A stretch of 64,000 bases of DNA from Glaciecola sp041380235 (lineage in GTDB: Bacteria; Pseudomonadota; Gammaproteobacteria; Enterobacterales; Alteromonadaceae), in the NCBI RefSeq assembly GCF_041380235.1, contig NZ_JBGIYY010000002.1, positions 124,001 through 188,000 of the forward strand, written 5' to 3'. The position numbers were made by a program, and so were the translations under genes. A model generated the notes under the pieces. The model was not told the DNA's origin. It saw only the letters and a list, made by a program, of their open reading frames with translations, and did not search any database. Shown in pieces: positions 17,159 through 27,002 of the stretch (the stretch's first letter is position 1; each line of letters opens with the position of its first letter).

Positions 17159-18250
17159 ATGAAAAAACCGATTCTTTTTTCGTTGCTTGCGCTGGTAATT
17201 ACTGCTGGATGTACAAGTTCTGAAACTCGTAAACAAGCATCAGGTAATTTTGATTACTTAGATGTCACTGAAGCTGAAATGCTGAAAGTGCCCGATGATT
17301 TAACTCGTCCACCGATATCAAATCGCTATGCACTGCCGCAAACCAACTCGCAACATAACATTTTAGGCCCCGCTGTATTGGTGCAGTCACCAAGATTAGT
17401 GCTGCCTTTAGTGGGGGGTTCACATGTCGTCGAGGGGTCTTCAAAGGCCACTGTAATGTTCGATCAAGTGAATGACAGCAAAGCCCTAGATGCAGAAGTT
17501 TGGGACACAGTGCTCGCGTATTTGGAATTGAACAGCATTGCCGTTGAATCATTTGATCGCGAGAAAAACGTGTTAATTACCGACTGGGTCGTCTCAAGAA
17601 AGAACGTTGATGCGAGCTGGTATGAATTCAATGATGACGTGATAGAGCAGGCCAGAAAGTTTAAATTGACCGTTGATCTCGCTCCACATGGCAGAACAGC
17701 TGGGTTAAATGTTGAGAAGATTGCGTTCATCGACGAAAACGGTGAATCTCAATTAGCTAATATCAGTCCTTTTGAATTAAGAGAGAATGAGGTGAATTTT
17801 CTTAATTATATTATCCAAGAATATGATTTTGGAATTCGTTTAGCGCAAACTCAGCGCATAGAGATGATTCGCGAAGGCTTTAATTCAGAGTTAGGCTTTA
17901 ATCCAGACGGCGATCCGGCTTTCGTGGTAGATGCTGTTTACGCAAATACATGGCCTCGGCTCCTTTTGGTGTTGCGAAAAATGGGCTTTGACGTTATCGA
18001 TTTAGATCAGTCTTCAGGTTTGATGTTCGTCAAATATAATGGCCCAGACAATTCGTGGTGGCAAGGTATGTTCAGCGAAGATGAACTCGATCTTGAAAAA
18101 ATTAACTACCGTTTACTGGTGCAATCTTTAGGCGAGAAAACGGTCATCACGTTTAAAGACACAGACAATCAGCCCTTTGAGGCAAAACAAGCGACAGATC
18201 TGTTCTCAGTATTTTCTGGGTACATGGCTGAAGAAAACTTAGACATTTAG
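17159..18250 (+). CDS. bamC: Outer membrane assembly lipoprotein BamC
   Basis: This is a 363-residue lipoprotein with signal MKKPILFSLLALVITAGCTSS, lipid Cys at residue 18. The flexible N-terminal stretch (YLDVTEAEMLKVPDDLTRPP) corresponds to the BamC segment that wraps BamD. Two helix-grip-like domains follow (about 100-215 and 245-360). BamC is an accessory subunit of the beta-barrel assembly machine on the outer membrane. The position between dapA and purC is the conserved gammaproteobacterial order. The ATG is two bases past the dapA stop. Confidence 0.93.
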   Translation: MKKPILFSLLALVITAGCTSSETRKQASGNFDYLDVTEAEMLKVPDDLTRPPISNRYALPQTNSQHNILGPAVLVQSPRLVLPLVGGSHVVEGSSKATVMFDQVNDSKALDAEVWDTVLAYLELNSIAVESFDREKNVLITDWVVSRKNVDASWYEFNDDVIEQARKFKLTVDLAPHGRTAGLNVEKIAFIDENGESQLANISPFELRENEVNFLNYIIQEYDFGIRLAQTQRIEMIREGFNSELGFNPDGDPAFVVDAVYANTWPRLLLVLRKMGFDVIDLDQSSGLMFVKYNGPDNSWWQGMFSEDELDLEKINYRLLVQSLGEKTVITFKDTDNQPFEAKQATDLFSVFSGYMAEENLDI

Positions 18251-18263
18251 ATTGAGGCGGCAA

Positions 18264-18977
18264 ATGCAAAAAGGTGCAGAGCTTTACCGTGGTAAGGCAA
18301 AAACCGTGTTTTTAACGGATCAAGCCGATCTGTTGGTATTAGAATTTAGAGATGATACCTCCGCGTTTGATGGGGAAAAAATAGAGCAACTTGAGCGCAA
18401 GGGTGAGGTTAACAATAAGTTTAATCACTTTATCATGCAGCAAATTGAAGCTGCTGGCGTGCAAACACAGGTGCAAAGCCTGCTATCTGATACCGAAAGC
18501 CTCGTTAAAAAGCTCAAAATGATACCCGTTGAATGTGTGCTTAGAAACTATGCAGCAGGCTCTTTATGCCGTCGCTTAGGCGTGCAAGAGGGCGTTACAC
18601 TTAACCCGCCAACCTTTGAGTTTTTTCTAAAAAATGATGCCTTGCATGACCCTATGATAAATGAATCGCATATCATTGGATTTAATTGGGCTAGCCAGGC
18701 ACAGATAGATGAAATGAAAGCACTTACATTTAAGGTGAACAGTGTTTTGAGTCCTCTTTTTGCTAAGGGCGGAATGCTATTAGTTGATTTTAAATTAGAG
18801 TTCGGGGTAGATGCAAAAGGCCAGATTATATTAGGTGATGAGTTCACACCCGATGGCTGCAGACTATGGGACAGTGAAACAAAAAGAAAGCTTGATAAGG
18901 ACCGATTTAGACAAGGCTTAGGCTCAGTCGTTGAATCGTATATTGAAGTCGCAAGAAGAATTGGTTTAGCGCTTTAA
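18264..18977 (+). CDS. purC: SAICAR synthase, purine biosynthesis
   Basis: This is a 237-residue ATP-dependent ligase joining CAIR and aspartate, the step that gives SAICAR. It starts MQKGAELYRGKAKTVF; a ribosome site GAGGCGG sits 4-10 bp before that ATG, which argues for 18264 over an in-frame codon 12 bp upstream. Family motifs present are RNYAAGSLCRR and GDEFTPDGCRLWD. It lies 13 bp after bamC and is the last gene of the dapA-bamC-purC unit. Confidence 0.95.
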   Translation: MQKGAELYRGKAKTVFLTDQADLLVLEFRDDTSAFDGEKIEQLERKGEVNNKFNHFIMQQIEAAGVQTQVQSLLSDTESLVKKLKMIPVECVLRNYAAGSLCRRLGVQEGVTLNPPTFEFFLKNDALHDPMINESHIIGFNWASQAQIDEMKALTFKVNSVLSPLFAKGGMLLVDFKLEFGVDAKGQIILGDEFTPDGCRLWDSETKRKLDKDRFRQGLGSVVESYIEVARRIGLAL

Positions 18978-19071
18978 CTCACAGGAGAGGCTGCTATTGC
19001 TGATTATTGGGTAAGGCCTTTTGAGCATTACCTAAGAAATGTTTAGGCAAACGGCTTCATCTGTGCTTTTT

Positions 19072-19341
19072 CTAGTAGGTCTCTACTTCAATATCAGTAA
19101 GCGGCACACAACAGCATGCGAGTATTTCATCGTCCTCGATACAGGCCAAAGGGTCAACTTTATATTCTACTTGCCCGGACAATAACTTGGTGCGACACGC
19201 GCCGCAAAAACCTTCTCGACAGTGATAATGCACATCGATATTCTGTTTTTCCATGGCAATCAGTAAACTTTCTTCCTGATCAAATAAAAAGCGTGTGGTC
19301 TTATCGACACACACGCTTATCTTTTGGTTTTTAACAATCAC
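19072..19341 (-). CDS. yfaE: 2Fe-2S ferredoxin for ribonucleotide reductase maintenance
   Basis: This is an 89-residue plant-type ferredoxin. The iron-sulfur ligands can be read as CREGFCGAC plus the later ILACCC segment, the pattern of YfaE. By family knowledge YfaE supplies electrons to regenerate the diferric-tyrosyl cofactor of NrdB. The gene follows nrdB with only two bases between, matching the nrdA-nrdB-yfaE order of E. coli. I see no strong terminator after it, only a weak 5-bp dyad. Confidence 0.92.
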   Translation of the reverse strand: MIVKNQKISVCVDKTTRFLFDQEESLLIAMEKQNIDVHYHCREGFCGACRTKLLSGQVEYKVDPLACIEDDEILACCCVPLTDIEVETY

Positions 19342-19343
19342 GC

Positions 19344-20474
19344 TTATAGTTCGAACTCTTCGAAATCACCAGAAGCGACTTCACTGTCAATTTGACCTAC
19401 TAAGTAACTACTTATCTCAGTCTCCTGAGGTGCAACTTGGACATTGTCAGAGGTAAGATAGTTATTCATCCATGGCAGAGGGTTACCTTTAACATTAAAA
19501 GGCTGTCCCATACCAATGGCTGCCATACGCTGATTAGCAATATATTCTACATACTGACTTAATATTTCTTCATTTAAGCCCAGCATAGAGCCGTCTTTAA
19601 ATAAATATTTTGCCCATTCTTTCTCTTGCTCTACAGCAAGCAAGAAAATATCTTTGGCTTCTTGCTCACACTCTTTTGCTACTTCAGCCATCTCTGGATC
19701 ATCTTTGCCTTTTATCCAAAGATTTAAAATATGCTGTGTTGAGGTTAAGTGAATATTTTCATCGCGAGCGATTAATCGAATGATTTTAGAATTCCCTTCC
19801 ATTAACTCACGCTCTGCAAAAGCAAACGTACAGGCAAAAGAAACATAAAAGCGGATGGCTTCCAGCGCATTAACCGAATTCATGCATAGAAATAACTTTT
19901 TCTTAAGTGCTCGCAAATTTACGTGATGCGTTTCGCCGTCTATTGTAAACACACCTTCACCACGGGTTTGGTAAATCTGTGTATAAAATATTAAATCGTC
20001 ATAATACATCGAAATAGACGTGGCTCTTCGTCTGATTTCATCATTCACAACGATATCGTCGAAGACTTCACTTGGATTTGAAAACAAGTTTCGTAAAATA
20101 TGGGTGTAAGAGCGTGAATGAATGGTTTCAAAAAACGACCATGTTTCTACCCATGTCTCTAATTCGGGTAATGAAATAATCGGTAAAAAAGCAATGTTTG
20201 GGCTTCTACCTTGGACCGAGTCGAGTAAGGTCTGATACTTTAAATTAGATGTAAATATATGCTTTTCGGCATCTGACAGCTTTTGAAAATCCATTCTGTC
20301 TTTACTAACGTCCACTTCTTCTGGACGCCAAAAGAAAGATATTTGTTTTTCGATTAGCTTTTCAAAAATAGGGTGCTTTTGTTGGTCATAACGTGCCACG
20401 TTTACTGGGTCACCGAAAAACATCGGCTCTGTCATCGTGTCAGTCACTTTTTGATTAAAAGTTGTATATTTCAT
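19344..20474 (-). CDS. nrdB: Class Ia ribonucleotide reductase, beta subunit
   Basis: This is the 376-residue diiron-tyrosyl radical subunit R2. It has the FWRPEEVDVSKD and FFETIHSRSYTHIL segments, SMYYDDL with the radical Tyr region, and RDENIHLTSTQHILN with later iron ligands. The acidic C-terminal tail ending in FEEFEL is the part that docks on R1. It lies 17 bp downstream of nrdA. The enzyme makes deoxyribonucleotides aerobically. Confidence 0.97.
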   Translation of the reverse strand: MKYTTFNQKVTDTMTEPMFFGDPVNVARYDQQKHPIFEKLIEKQISFFWRPEEVDVSKDRMDFQKLSDAEKHIFTSNLKYQTLLDSVQGRSPNIAFLPIISLPELETWVETWSFFETIHSRSYTHILRNLFSNPSEVFDDIVVNDEIRRRATSISMYYDDLIFYTQIYQTRGEGVFTIDGETHHVNLRALKKKLFLCMNSVNALEAIRFYVSFACTFAFAERELMEGNSKIIRLIARDENIHLTSTQHILNLWIKGKDDPEMAEVAKECEQEAKDIFLLAVEQEKEWAKYLFKDGSMLGLNEEILSQYVEYIANQRMAAIGMGQPFNVKGNPLPWMNNYLTSDNVQVAPQETEISSYLVGQIDSEVASGDFEEFEL

Positions 20475-20491
20475 TTATATTCCTGATCCGA

Positions 20492-22813
20492 TTATATTTT
20501 GCATGCGCCGCCAGCGCAGTCATCATCTTCTTCAATGATTGCGGTTTGCGCTTGAGGCTCTTGTACGACACCAGCGAGTTCGGTGTCTGATTTATCTGAG
20601 GCACCATCGCGAGTGTTGTGATAATACAGCGTCTTCACGCCTAACTTGTATGTGGTCAGCAAGTCTTTTAGTAAGAGTTTCATGGGAACCTTGTTGCCCT
20701 CGTACTTACCTGGATCGTAACTCGTATTCGCCGAAATAGTTTGGTCTATAAATTTTTGCATAATGGCAACTAACTGCAGGTATCCATCGTTTGATGGGAT
20801 GTCCCACATTAATTCATAGGCATTTTTCAGCGCTTTGTAATCAGGCACGACTTGCTTTAGTACGCCATCTTTACTGGTCTTTATACTAATATGCCCACGC
20901 GGTGGTTCAATTCCGTTTGTCGCATTTGAAATTTGTGATGAGGTTTCTGATGGCATAAGCGCTGACAGCGTCGAATTGCGTAAACCATGCTCCACAATCT
21001 CATTGCGAAGGGTATTCCAATCATAATGAAGAGGCTCATTGCATACCGCATCAAGGTCGCGTTTATAAGAGTCTATTGGCAAAATGCCTTTTGAGTAGGT
21101 TGTTTCATTAAATTTAGGGCACGCGCCTTTTTCTTTGGCTAAATTATTAGATGCTTTTAACAAATAGTATTGCATTGCTTCAAACGTTCTATGAATCAAA
21201 CCGTTCGCACTGTGGTCAGAGTATTTCACGCCGTTCTTTGCAAGGTAGTAGGCAAAGTTAATTACGCCTATGCCTAGGGTTCTACGACCGATGGTTGCAT
21301 TCAGAGCCGCCGGAACAGGGTAATCTTGATAATCCAATAGATTATCTAAGGCACGCACAGAAAGGTCGGCTAATTCCTCAAAATCATCAAGACTCTCAAT
21401 TGAACCTAAGTTAAATGCAGAGAGCGTACAAAGGGCTATTTCACCTTCTGGATCATCGACGTTGCGTAATGGTTTGGTGGGTAATGCAATTTCTAAACAT
21501 AGGTTGCTTTGACGCACAGGTGCAACCGAGGGATCAAATGGGCTGTGGGTATTGCAATGGTCGACATTCTGCAGATAAATACGGCCCGTGCTGGCTCGTT
21601 CTTGCATAAACTGGCTAAACAGTTCAATCGCTTTAACTCGCTTTTTACGGATGCTGTCATCATTTTCATACTGTACATAGAGCTTTTCAAACTCTACTTG
21701 ATCAGCAAAGAAAGAATCGTACAGACCTGGCACATCAGAAGGGCTAAATAAGGTGATGTAATCGTCTTTAATCATCCGGGTGTACATCAGTTTATTACAC
21801 TGAATTCCATAATCTAAATGACGCACGCGGTTTTCTTCAACGCCACGGTTGTTTTTCAACACTAATAGTGACTCTACTTCCAGATGCCACATAGGATAAA
21901 ACAAGGTCGCTGCGCCGCCGCGAACGCCGCCTTGAGAACAACTTTTAACCGCAGTTTGGAAATACTTATAAAAGGGTACGCAGCCAGTATGGAAAGCTTC
22001 ACCGCCTCGGATCGGACTACCAATAGCTCTGATTCGACCCGCATTTATGCCAATGCCGGCGCGTTGACTGACATATTTAACGATGGCACTGGCGGTGGCG
22101 TTAATCGAATCTAGGCTGTCTCCAGCTTCGATCAACACGCACGAGCTAAATTGACGAGTAGGGGTGCGCACACCTGCCATAATCGGCGTTGGCAGGGAGA
22201 TCTTAAATTTAGAGGTCGCGTCGTAAAAACGTTTGATGTAATCCATGCGAGTGTCGGCAGGGTATTTTGCGAATAAGCATGCCGCAACTAACACATATAG
22301 GAACTGGGCGCTTTCGTATATTTCACCGCTTACTCGATTTTGTACAAGGTATTTACCTTCTAACTGCTTAACCGCTGCGTAACTGAAGTCCATATCGCGA
22401 CTGTGATCAAGAAATGCATCCATTTCAGCCAGCTCAGCAGGGCTGTAGTCTTCTAATAAATGCTTATCGTACTTACCTTTCTCAACCATGCTTTTAACAT
22501 GATCGTATAAGGCTGGGGGTTCGAATCTGCCGTAGGCTTTCTTACGCAAATGAAAGATGGCTAGACGAGCAGACATGTATTGATAATCTGGCGACTCAGT
22601 TGAAATTAAGTCCGCCGCAGACTTTATCAATGTCTCGTGAATTTCTGCTGTTTTAATACCGTTGTAAAACTGTATCTGTGCTTTTATTTCTACCTGCGAA
22701 ACAGAAACGTCTTCAAGTCCGCTTGCGGCCCATGTAACAACTTGATGAATTTTGTCTAAGTCTATTGCTTCTTGTGAACCATCTCGTTTGGTTACCAAAA
22801 GATCATTTTTCAT
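20492..22813 (-). CDS. nrdA: Class Ia ribonucleotide reductase, alpha subunit
   Basis: This is the 773-residue catalytic subunit R1. The N-terminus LLVTKRDGSQEAIDLDKIHQV is the ATP-cone, which senses ATP/dATP. The active-site region includes NLCLEIALPTKP and the C-terminal tail ends DDDCAGGACKI, with the two redox Cys that pass electrons from thioredoxin or glutaredoxin. Length is typical of the E. coli type. Paired NrdR-like boxes lie upstream, and nrdB and yfaE follow in one operon. Confidence 0.97.
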   Translation of the reverse strand: MKNDLLVTKRDGSQEAIDLDKIHQVVTWAASGLEDVSVSQVEIKAQIQFYNGIKTAEIHETLIKSAADLISTESPDYQYMSARLAIFHLRKKAYGRFEPPALYDHVKSMVEKGKYDKHLLEDYSPAELAEMDAFLDHSRDMDFSYAAVKQLEGKYLVQNRVSGEIYESAQFLYVLVAACLFAKYPADTRMDYIKRFYDATSKFKISLPTPIMAGVRTPTRQFSSCVLIEAGDSLDSINATASAIVKYVSQRAGIGINAGRIRAIGSPIRGGEAFHTGCVPFYKYFQTAVKSCSQGGVRGGAATLFYPMWHLEVESLLVLKNNRGVEENRVRHLDYGIQCNKLMYTRMIKDDYITLFSPSDVPGLYDSFFADQVEFEKLYVQYENDDSIRKKRVKAIELFSQFMQERASTGRIYLQNVDHCNTHSPFDPSVAPVRQSNLCLEIALPTKPLRNVDDPEGEIALCTLSAFNLGSIESLDDFEELADLSVRALDNLLDYQDYPVPAALNATIGRRTLGIGVINFAYYLAKNGVKYSDHSANGLIHRTFEAMQYYLLKASNNLAKEKGACPKFNETTYSKGILPIDSYKRDLDAVCNEPLHYDWNTLRNEIVEHGLRNSTLSALMPSETSSQISNATNGIEPPRGHISIKTSKDGVLKQVVPDYKALKNAYELMWDIPSNDGYLQLVAIMQKFIDQTISANTSYDPGKYEGNKVPMKLLLKDLLTTYKLGVKTLYYHNTRDGASDKSDTELAGVVQEPQAQTAIIEEDDDCAGGACKI

Positions 22814-22947
22814 TATGGTTATACTCTTATTTTTATGGCTGGAGTCTTTGCCCAGCTTAATGTGTTATCAGCGCAAAAAATTGAATGATTGACTTATCAT
22901 CTGCAGGTACTTCGAAGATCCAAAAAATGAACGCATAATGTCAATAG

Positions 22948-22963
22948 ACACAAGATAGTGGGT
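22948..22963 (-). promoter_or_regulatory. NrdR-like box, nrdA-proximal
   Basis: The sequence ACACAAGATAGTGGGT matches 13 of 16 positions of the known NrdR-box consensus (ACACwATATATwGTGT). It is 33 bp from a second, better box, close to three helical turns; NrdR sites normally occur as such pairs in front of nrd operons. It lies about 135 bp upstream of the nrdA ATG. Confidence 0.6.
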
Positions 22964-22980
22964 CTTTAGTGGTAATGCAA

Positions 22981-22996
22981 TCACTATATCTAGTGT
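22981..22996 (-). promoter_or_regulatory. NrdR-like box, nrdA-distal
   Basis: The sequence TCACTATATCTAGTGT matches 14 of 16 consensus positions and is nearly palindromic. With the box at 22948 it forms the tandem expected of an NrdR-repressed ribonucleotide reductase operon. The nrdR gene itself is not in this window. Confidence 0.65.
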
Positions 22997-23281
22997 TTGG
23001 GTGTCAACAATGGTTCACATCTTCGTTTAGTTAGTAGGAACTTACCGATGAGATTAATGCTTACTTGTACTCACGTTCTTGCAACTACTTTTATGCTAAA
23101 AAACAAAAAAACATTTAATTTTAAAAAGCATATTCTTAGTCCAAAATGTAATTAAGAGATGCGGCAGAAAGTTGGTCATTCCTTATCTTGGTACAAGATC
23201 TAAAAACGACATCAAGTATCCTCAGTGACAAACTGCGCATTAATCTAAATTTGCTTGCTCTAATTTGCGTAGGTTCGTGAT

Positions 23282-23983
23282 TTAAGTTGCCTGACAGACA
23301 ATAAAGTAGTTTACGTCGACATTTTTTTGAGACAGGTAATACTGATTTAACAAGGGTTGAAAATGCAGGCCCGTCATTTCTAGGGCGTTTAGTGATGTAT
23401 TTTCGATCATCGCCATTAACTCAGAAGGTTTGATAAACTTGGCGTAATCATGGGTTCCTTTAGGTACCATCGATAGCATATATTCGGCGGCCACGATCGC
23501 CATTAGATATGATTTCATGTTGCGATTTAAGGTAGAAAAAATCACTTTGCCATTGGGTTTTACCATATGAGCGCAAGCCCTGACTATGGCAGCGGGGTCG
23601 GGCACATGCTCTAACATTTCTAAGCAGCAGACCACATCGTAGGCATGTGGATGATTTTGTGACCAATCTTCGGCAGTAGTTAAATAATAATCTACCTGTA
23701 CACCCGATTCTAAGCGATGCAAGTTAGCAACATCTAAAGACGCCTGAACCATATCAATGCCAGTAAGCTCAGCCCCCTTTAACGCTAATGCCTCAGAGAG
23801 AATGCCGCCGCCGCACCCAACATCGAGCACTCGCTTACCAAACAAGCCCTCACAGTGGGCTTCTATATAGTCAACACGCAAGGGGTTAATGTCATGAAGG
23901 GATTTAAACTCACCTTCTTTGTCCCACCAGTGACTGGCTAGCTCAGCAAATTTGCTGAGTTCTTGAGCGTCAACATTTGACAT
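23282..23983 (-). CDS. ubiG: Ubiquinone biosynthesis O-methyltransferase
   Basis: This is an S-adenosylmethionine-dependent enzyme of about 233 residues that performs both O-methylations in ubiquinone synthesis. It has the N-terminal FAELASHWWDKEGEFKSLHDINPLR signature of UbiG, the SAM loop VLDVGCGGGILSEALA, and CCLEMLEHVPDP after it. I place the start at 23983 (MSNVDAQE) because GGGA lies 8 bp before it; that sequence overlaps an earlier in-frame ATG at 23995. It is divergent from gyrA, the same arrangement as in E. coli. Confidence 0.95.
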   Translation of the reverse strand: MSNVDAQELSKFAELASHWWDKEGEFKSLHDINPLRVDYIEAHCEGLFGKRVLDVGCGGGILSEALALKGAELTGIDMVQASLDVANLHRLESGVQVDYYLTTAEDWSQNHPHAYDVVCCLEMLEHVPDPAAIVRACAHMVKPNGKVIFSTLNRNMKSYLMAIVAAEYMLSMVPKGTHDYAKFIKPSELMAMIENTSLNALEMTGLHFQPLLNQYYLSQKNVDVNYFIVCQAT

Positions 23984-24266
23984 TATTATTCCCATTTGGC
24001 AAAACGAATTGTGAAGATTATCGCACCTTTATGTGGCCTTGATAAGGCTTCTTGCAAATACAATTAATGCACGCAAAATAAATTACGCTCTAAGCGCACA
24101 AGGCGCTACATTTTTTGAGCCTATAGTGCTAGTATCACGACTTGAAAATAAGATGATAAAAACAAAGTGGTGATGTGCACGTCCATACGGACTTTCAGGC
24201 TAAGGCTCATTTTGAGAATGAGTAGGGCCAGAGGATCACTCCACAACAATAAGGATCATTCAGTTC

Positions 24267-26912
24267 ATGGCTGACAACAATTCCAGTAGTATTTCCCCGA
24301 TTAATATAGAAGAAGAACTTAAGAATTCCTATCTTGATTATGCAATGAGTGTAATCGTAGGGCGCGCATTGCCCGACGTACGTGACGGTCTTAAGCCTGT
24401 TCACCGTCGTGTATTATTTGCAATGAGCGAACTTAAAAATGACTTCAATAAGCCTTATAAAAAATCCGCGCGGGTTGTTGGAGACGTTATTGGTAAATAT
24501 CACCCGCATGGTGATTCTGCGGTGTACGACACTATTGTACGGATGGCTCAGCCATTTTCACTGCGCTACATGCTCGTTGACGGTCAAGGTAATTTTGGCT
24601 CAGTAGACGGTGACTCTGCTGCTGCCATGCGTTATACCGAAGTCCGCATGGCTAAAATAGCGCATGAATTGCTCGCTGACTTAGAAAAAGAAACCGTTAA
24701 CTTTGTGCCCAACTATGACGGCACTGAATTCATTCCAGAAGTTGTGCCCACCAAAGTACCGAATTTGCTAGTCAATGGTTCATCGGGCATCGCTGTGGGC
24801 ATGGCAACGAACATACCGCCTCACAACTTGACCGAAGTCGTAAATGGCTGCTTGGCGTTAATTGAAAATCCAGAGATTTCGTTTGAAGAGTTACTCGAGC
24901 ATATTCCGGGTCCAGACTTTCCGACTGCCGCTATTATCAGTGGAAGAGCCGGCATCATCAGCGCATACCAAACCGGCCGCGGCAAAATTTATATGCGGGC
25001 GAAGGCCAGCATTGAACAGGAAGAAAACGGTAAAGAAACCATTATCGTTCATGAGATCCCGTATCAAGTAAACAAAGCCCGACTGATTGAAAAAATTGCC
25101 GAGTTGGTAAAAGAAAAGCGCGTTGAAGGCATCTCTGCACTGCGCGATGAGTCTGATAAAGACGGCATGCGCATTGTAATAGAGGTTAAGCGCAATGAAT
25201 CGGCCGAAGTTCTGCTTAATCATTTATACGCACACACCCAGTTACAAACCGTCTTCGGCATTAATATGGTTGCACTTGACCGCAATCAACCGAAGGTATT
25301 TAACCTTAAAGAAATACTCGAACTGTTCGTCCTACATCGCCGTGAAGTGGTTACTCGCCGCACCGTATTTGAATTACGCAAGGCCAGAGACAGAGCACAC
25401 ATCCTCGAAGGTTTAGCAATTGCCTTGGTCAATATTGACCCGATTATTGAGCTGATTAAAAAATCAAACAGTCCTGCAGAAGCTAAAAAAGGATTGGTGG
25501 CGAAGGGCTGGGATTTAGGCGATGTTGCCGAAATGCTTGAAAGAGCAGGGAACGATGCTGCTCGCCCTGATTGGTTAGCACCTGAATATGGTATTCGTGA
25601 CGGCAGTTACTTCTTAACCGAAGAACAAGCTCAAGCGATTCTTGACCTACGTCTAAACAAATTGACTGGTCTTGAGCATGAAAAAATTCTGGAAGAGTAT
25701 CGCGGTCTTTTAGACATAATCGCTGAACTGTTGATTATACTCGCGAGCTCAACCCGCCTAATGGAAGTGATATCTGAAGAGTTAATCGCGATTAGAGATG
25801 AATATGGGGATGAGCGCCGCACTGAAATTACAGCGGCGACGCACGATATTGATATTGAAGATCTGATAGAGCGCGAAGAAGTCGTCGTCACACTCTCACG
25901 CGAAGGCTATGTTAAATATCAAAAACTGTCTGACTACGAAGCGCAGCGTCGCGGTGGTAAGGGCAAATCTGCTACAAAGATGAAAAATGAAGACTTCATC
26001 GAGAAACTGTTGGTAGCAAATACGCATGATCATATTTTGTGTTTCTCAACTCGTGGACGCTTATATTGGTTAAAGGTGTATAACTTACCCCTCGCTAGCC
26101 GTAATGCTCGTGGTCGTCCAATTGTGAACATCTTACCCTTGGAAGAAAATGAGCGTATTACTGCGATTTTACCTATCAAAGAGTTTGAAGCCGGTTACTT
26201 CGTGTTTATGGCTACGCGCAAAGGCACCGTGAAGAAAACAGAACTAACGCAATACTCGCGCCCTCGTGCAAACGGTATTATTGCAGTAAATCTCACCGAT
26301 GGTGATGAACTCATAGGTGTAGATTTAACCGACGGTAGCAGTGAAATAATGCTTTTCTCTGATGCCGGAAAGGTAGTGCGTTTTAGCGAAGAACAGGTTC
26401 GTCCTATGGGACGCACTGCTACAGGTGTTCGCGGTATTCGCATCAGCGAAACGGAGCGCGTCGTTTCGTTAATTATCCCAAATAAAGAGGGTGATATTCT
26501 TACTGCCACTGAAAATGGCTATGGTAAGCGCACCCCAATCGGCGAGTATCCAGCGAAAAGTCGCGCGACGAAGGGCGTAGTGTCCATCAAAGTATCTGAG
26601 AGAAATGGTGCGGTAGTGGGCGCAGTGCAGGTAGACGAAACCAACGAAATTATGTTGATTTCTGACCAAGGCACACTCGTTCGTACACGTGCTGCAGAGG
26701 TATCTACGGTAGGTCGTAACACCCAAGGTGTGAGACTGATTCGTACCGTTGAAGGCGAACGTGTAGTGGGCCTGCAGCGAATTGATGAAATTGAAGAAGT
26801 GATTGAGCTAGATGAAAACGGCGAGCCTATCGTTGCCGAAGTCATTGAGACTGAAGCTGCTGATGATGCGCAAGCACCTGAAAGCGATGCTGATGATGCT
26901 CCCAAAGAGTAA
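24267..26912 (+). CDS. gyrA: DNA gyrase subunit A
   Basis: This is the 881-residue DNA-cleaving subunit of gyrase. The catalytic Tyr is Y123 in AAAMRYTEVRM. The quinolone-resistance region has S84 and D88 (E. coli 83 and 87), the sensitive residues. The GyrA box QRRGGKG is at about residue 560, starting the DNA-wrapping beta-pinwheel. The C-terminus is a long acidic tail, as in other Alteromonadales. The leader has a small dyad at 24206-24222 (CTCATT pairing with AATGAG) and AAGGA about 12 bp before the ATG. A strong terminator follows. Confidence 0.98.
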   Translation: MADNNSSSISPINIEEELKNSYLDYAMSVIVGRALPDVRDGLKPVHRRVLFAMSELKNDFNKPYKKSARVVGDVIGKYHPHGDSAVYDTIVRMAQPFSLRYMLVDGQGNFGSVDGDSAAAMRYTEVRMAKIAHELLADLEKETVNFVPNYDGTEFIPEVVPTKVPNLLVNGSSGIAVGMATNIPPHNLTEVVNGCLALIENPEISFEELLEHIPGPDFPTAAIISGRAGIISAYQTGRGKIYMRAKASIEQEENGKETIIVHEIPYQVNKARLIEKIAELVKEKRVEGISALRDESDKDGMRIVIEVKRNESAEVLLNHLYAHTQLQTVFGINMVALDRNQPKVFNLKEILELFVLHRREVVTRRTVFELRKARDRAHILEGLAIALVNIDPIIELIKKSNSPAEAKKGLVAKGWDLGDVAEMLERAGNDAARPDWLAPEYGIRDGSYFLTEEQAQAILDLRLNKLTGLEHEKILEEYRGLLDIIAELLIILASSTRLMEVISEELIAIRDEYGDERRTEITAATHDIDIEDLIEREEVVVTLSREGYVKYQKLSDYEAQRRGGKGKSATKMKNEDFIEKLLVANTHDHILCFSTRGRLYWLKVYNLPLASRNARGRPIVNILPLEENERITAILPIKEFEAGYFVFMATRKGTVKKTELTQYSRPRANGIIAVNLTDGDELIGVDLTDGSSEIMLFSDAGKVVRFSEEQVRPMGRTATGVRGIRISETERVVSLIIPNKEGDILTATENGYGKRTPIGEYPAKSRATKGVVSIKVSERNGAVVGAVQVDETNEIMLISDQGTLVRTRAAEVSTVGRNTQGVRLIRTVEGERVVGLQRIDEIEEVIELDENGEPIVAEVIETEAADDAQAPESDADDAPKE

Positions 26913-26941
26913 TATTGACTGGTAAGTTCAGTGCAATATTG

Positions 26942-26972
26942 AAACAAGCGACTCAATCGAGTCGCTTGTTTT
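26942..26972 (+). terminator. Rho-independent terminator after gyrA
   Basis: A perfect stem of 12 or more bp, AACAAGCGACTC pairing with GAGTCGCTTGTT over a four-base AATC loop, is followed by TTGTGTT. It lies 30 bp past the gyrA stop and separates it from serC. Confidence 0.88.
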
Positions 26973-27002
26973 GTGTTAGATACAACCCATTGAGAATGCT
27001 GT

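Larger units (their letters stand above)
22814..23281. other. Gene-free 468-bp stretch upstream of nrdA
   Basis: This long AT-rich region lies between the nrdA start and the end of ubiG. It holds the two NrdR-like boxes at 22948-22963 and 22981-22996. A 35-codon plus-strand ORF at 23047-23154 has no convincing coding character. I see no tRNA, clear hairpin terminator or other element in the ubiG-proximal half. Confidence 0.6.

Noticed and set aside
18978..19071. Terminator between purC and yfaE
   Set aside because: Only weak 5-bp dyads (CCTAA with TTAGG) and no T-tract on either strand.
23047..23154. 35-codon plus-strand ORF in the nrdA upstream region
   Set aside because: Weak ribosome site with long spacing, low-complexity Lys/Asn-rich product and no operon context.
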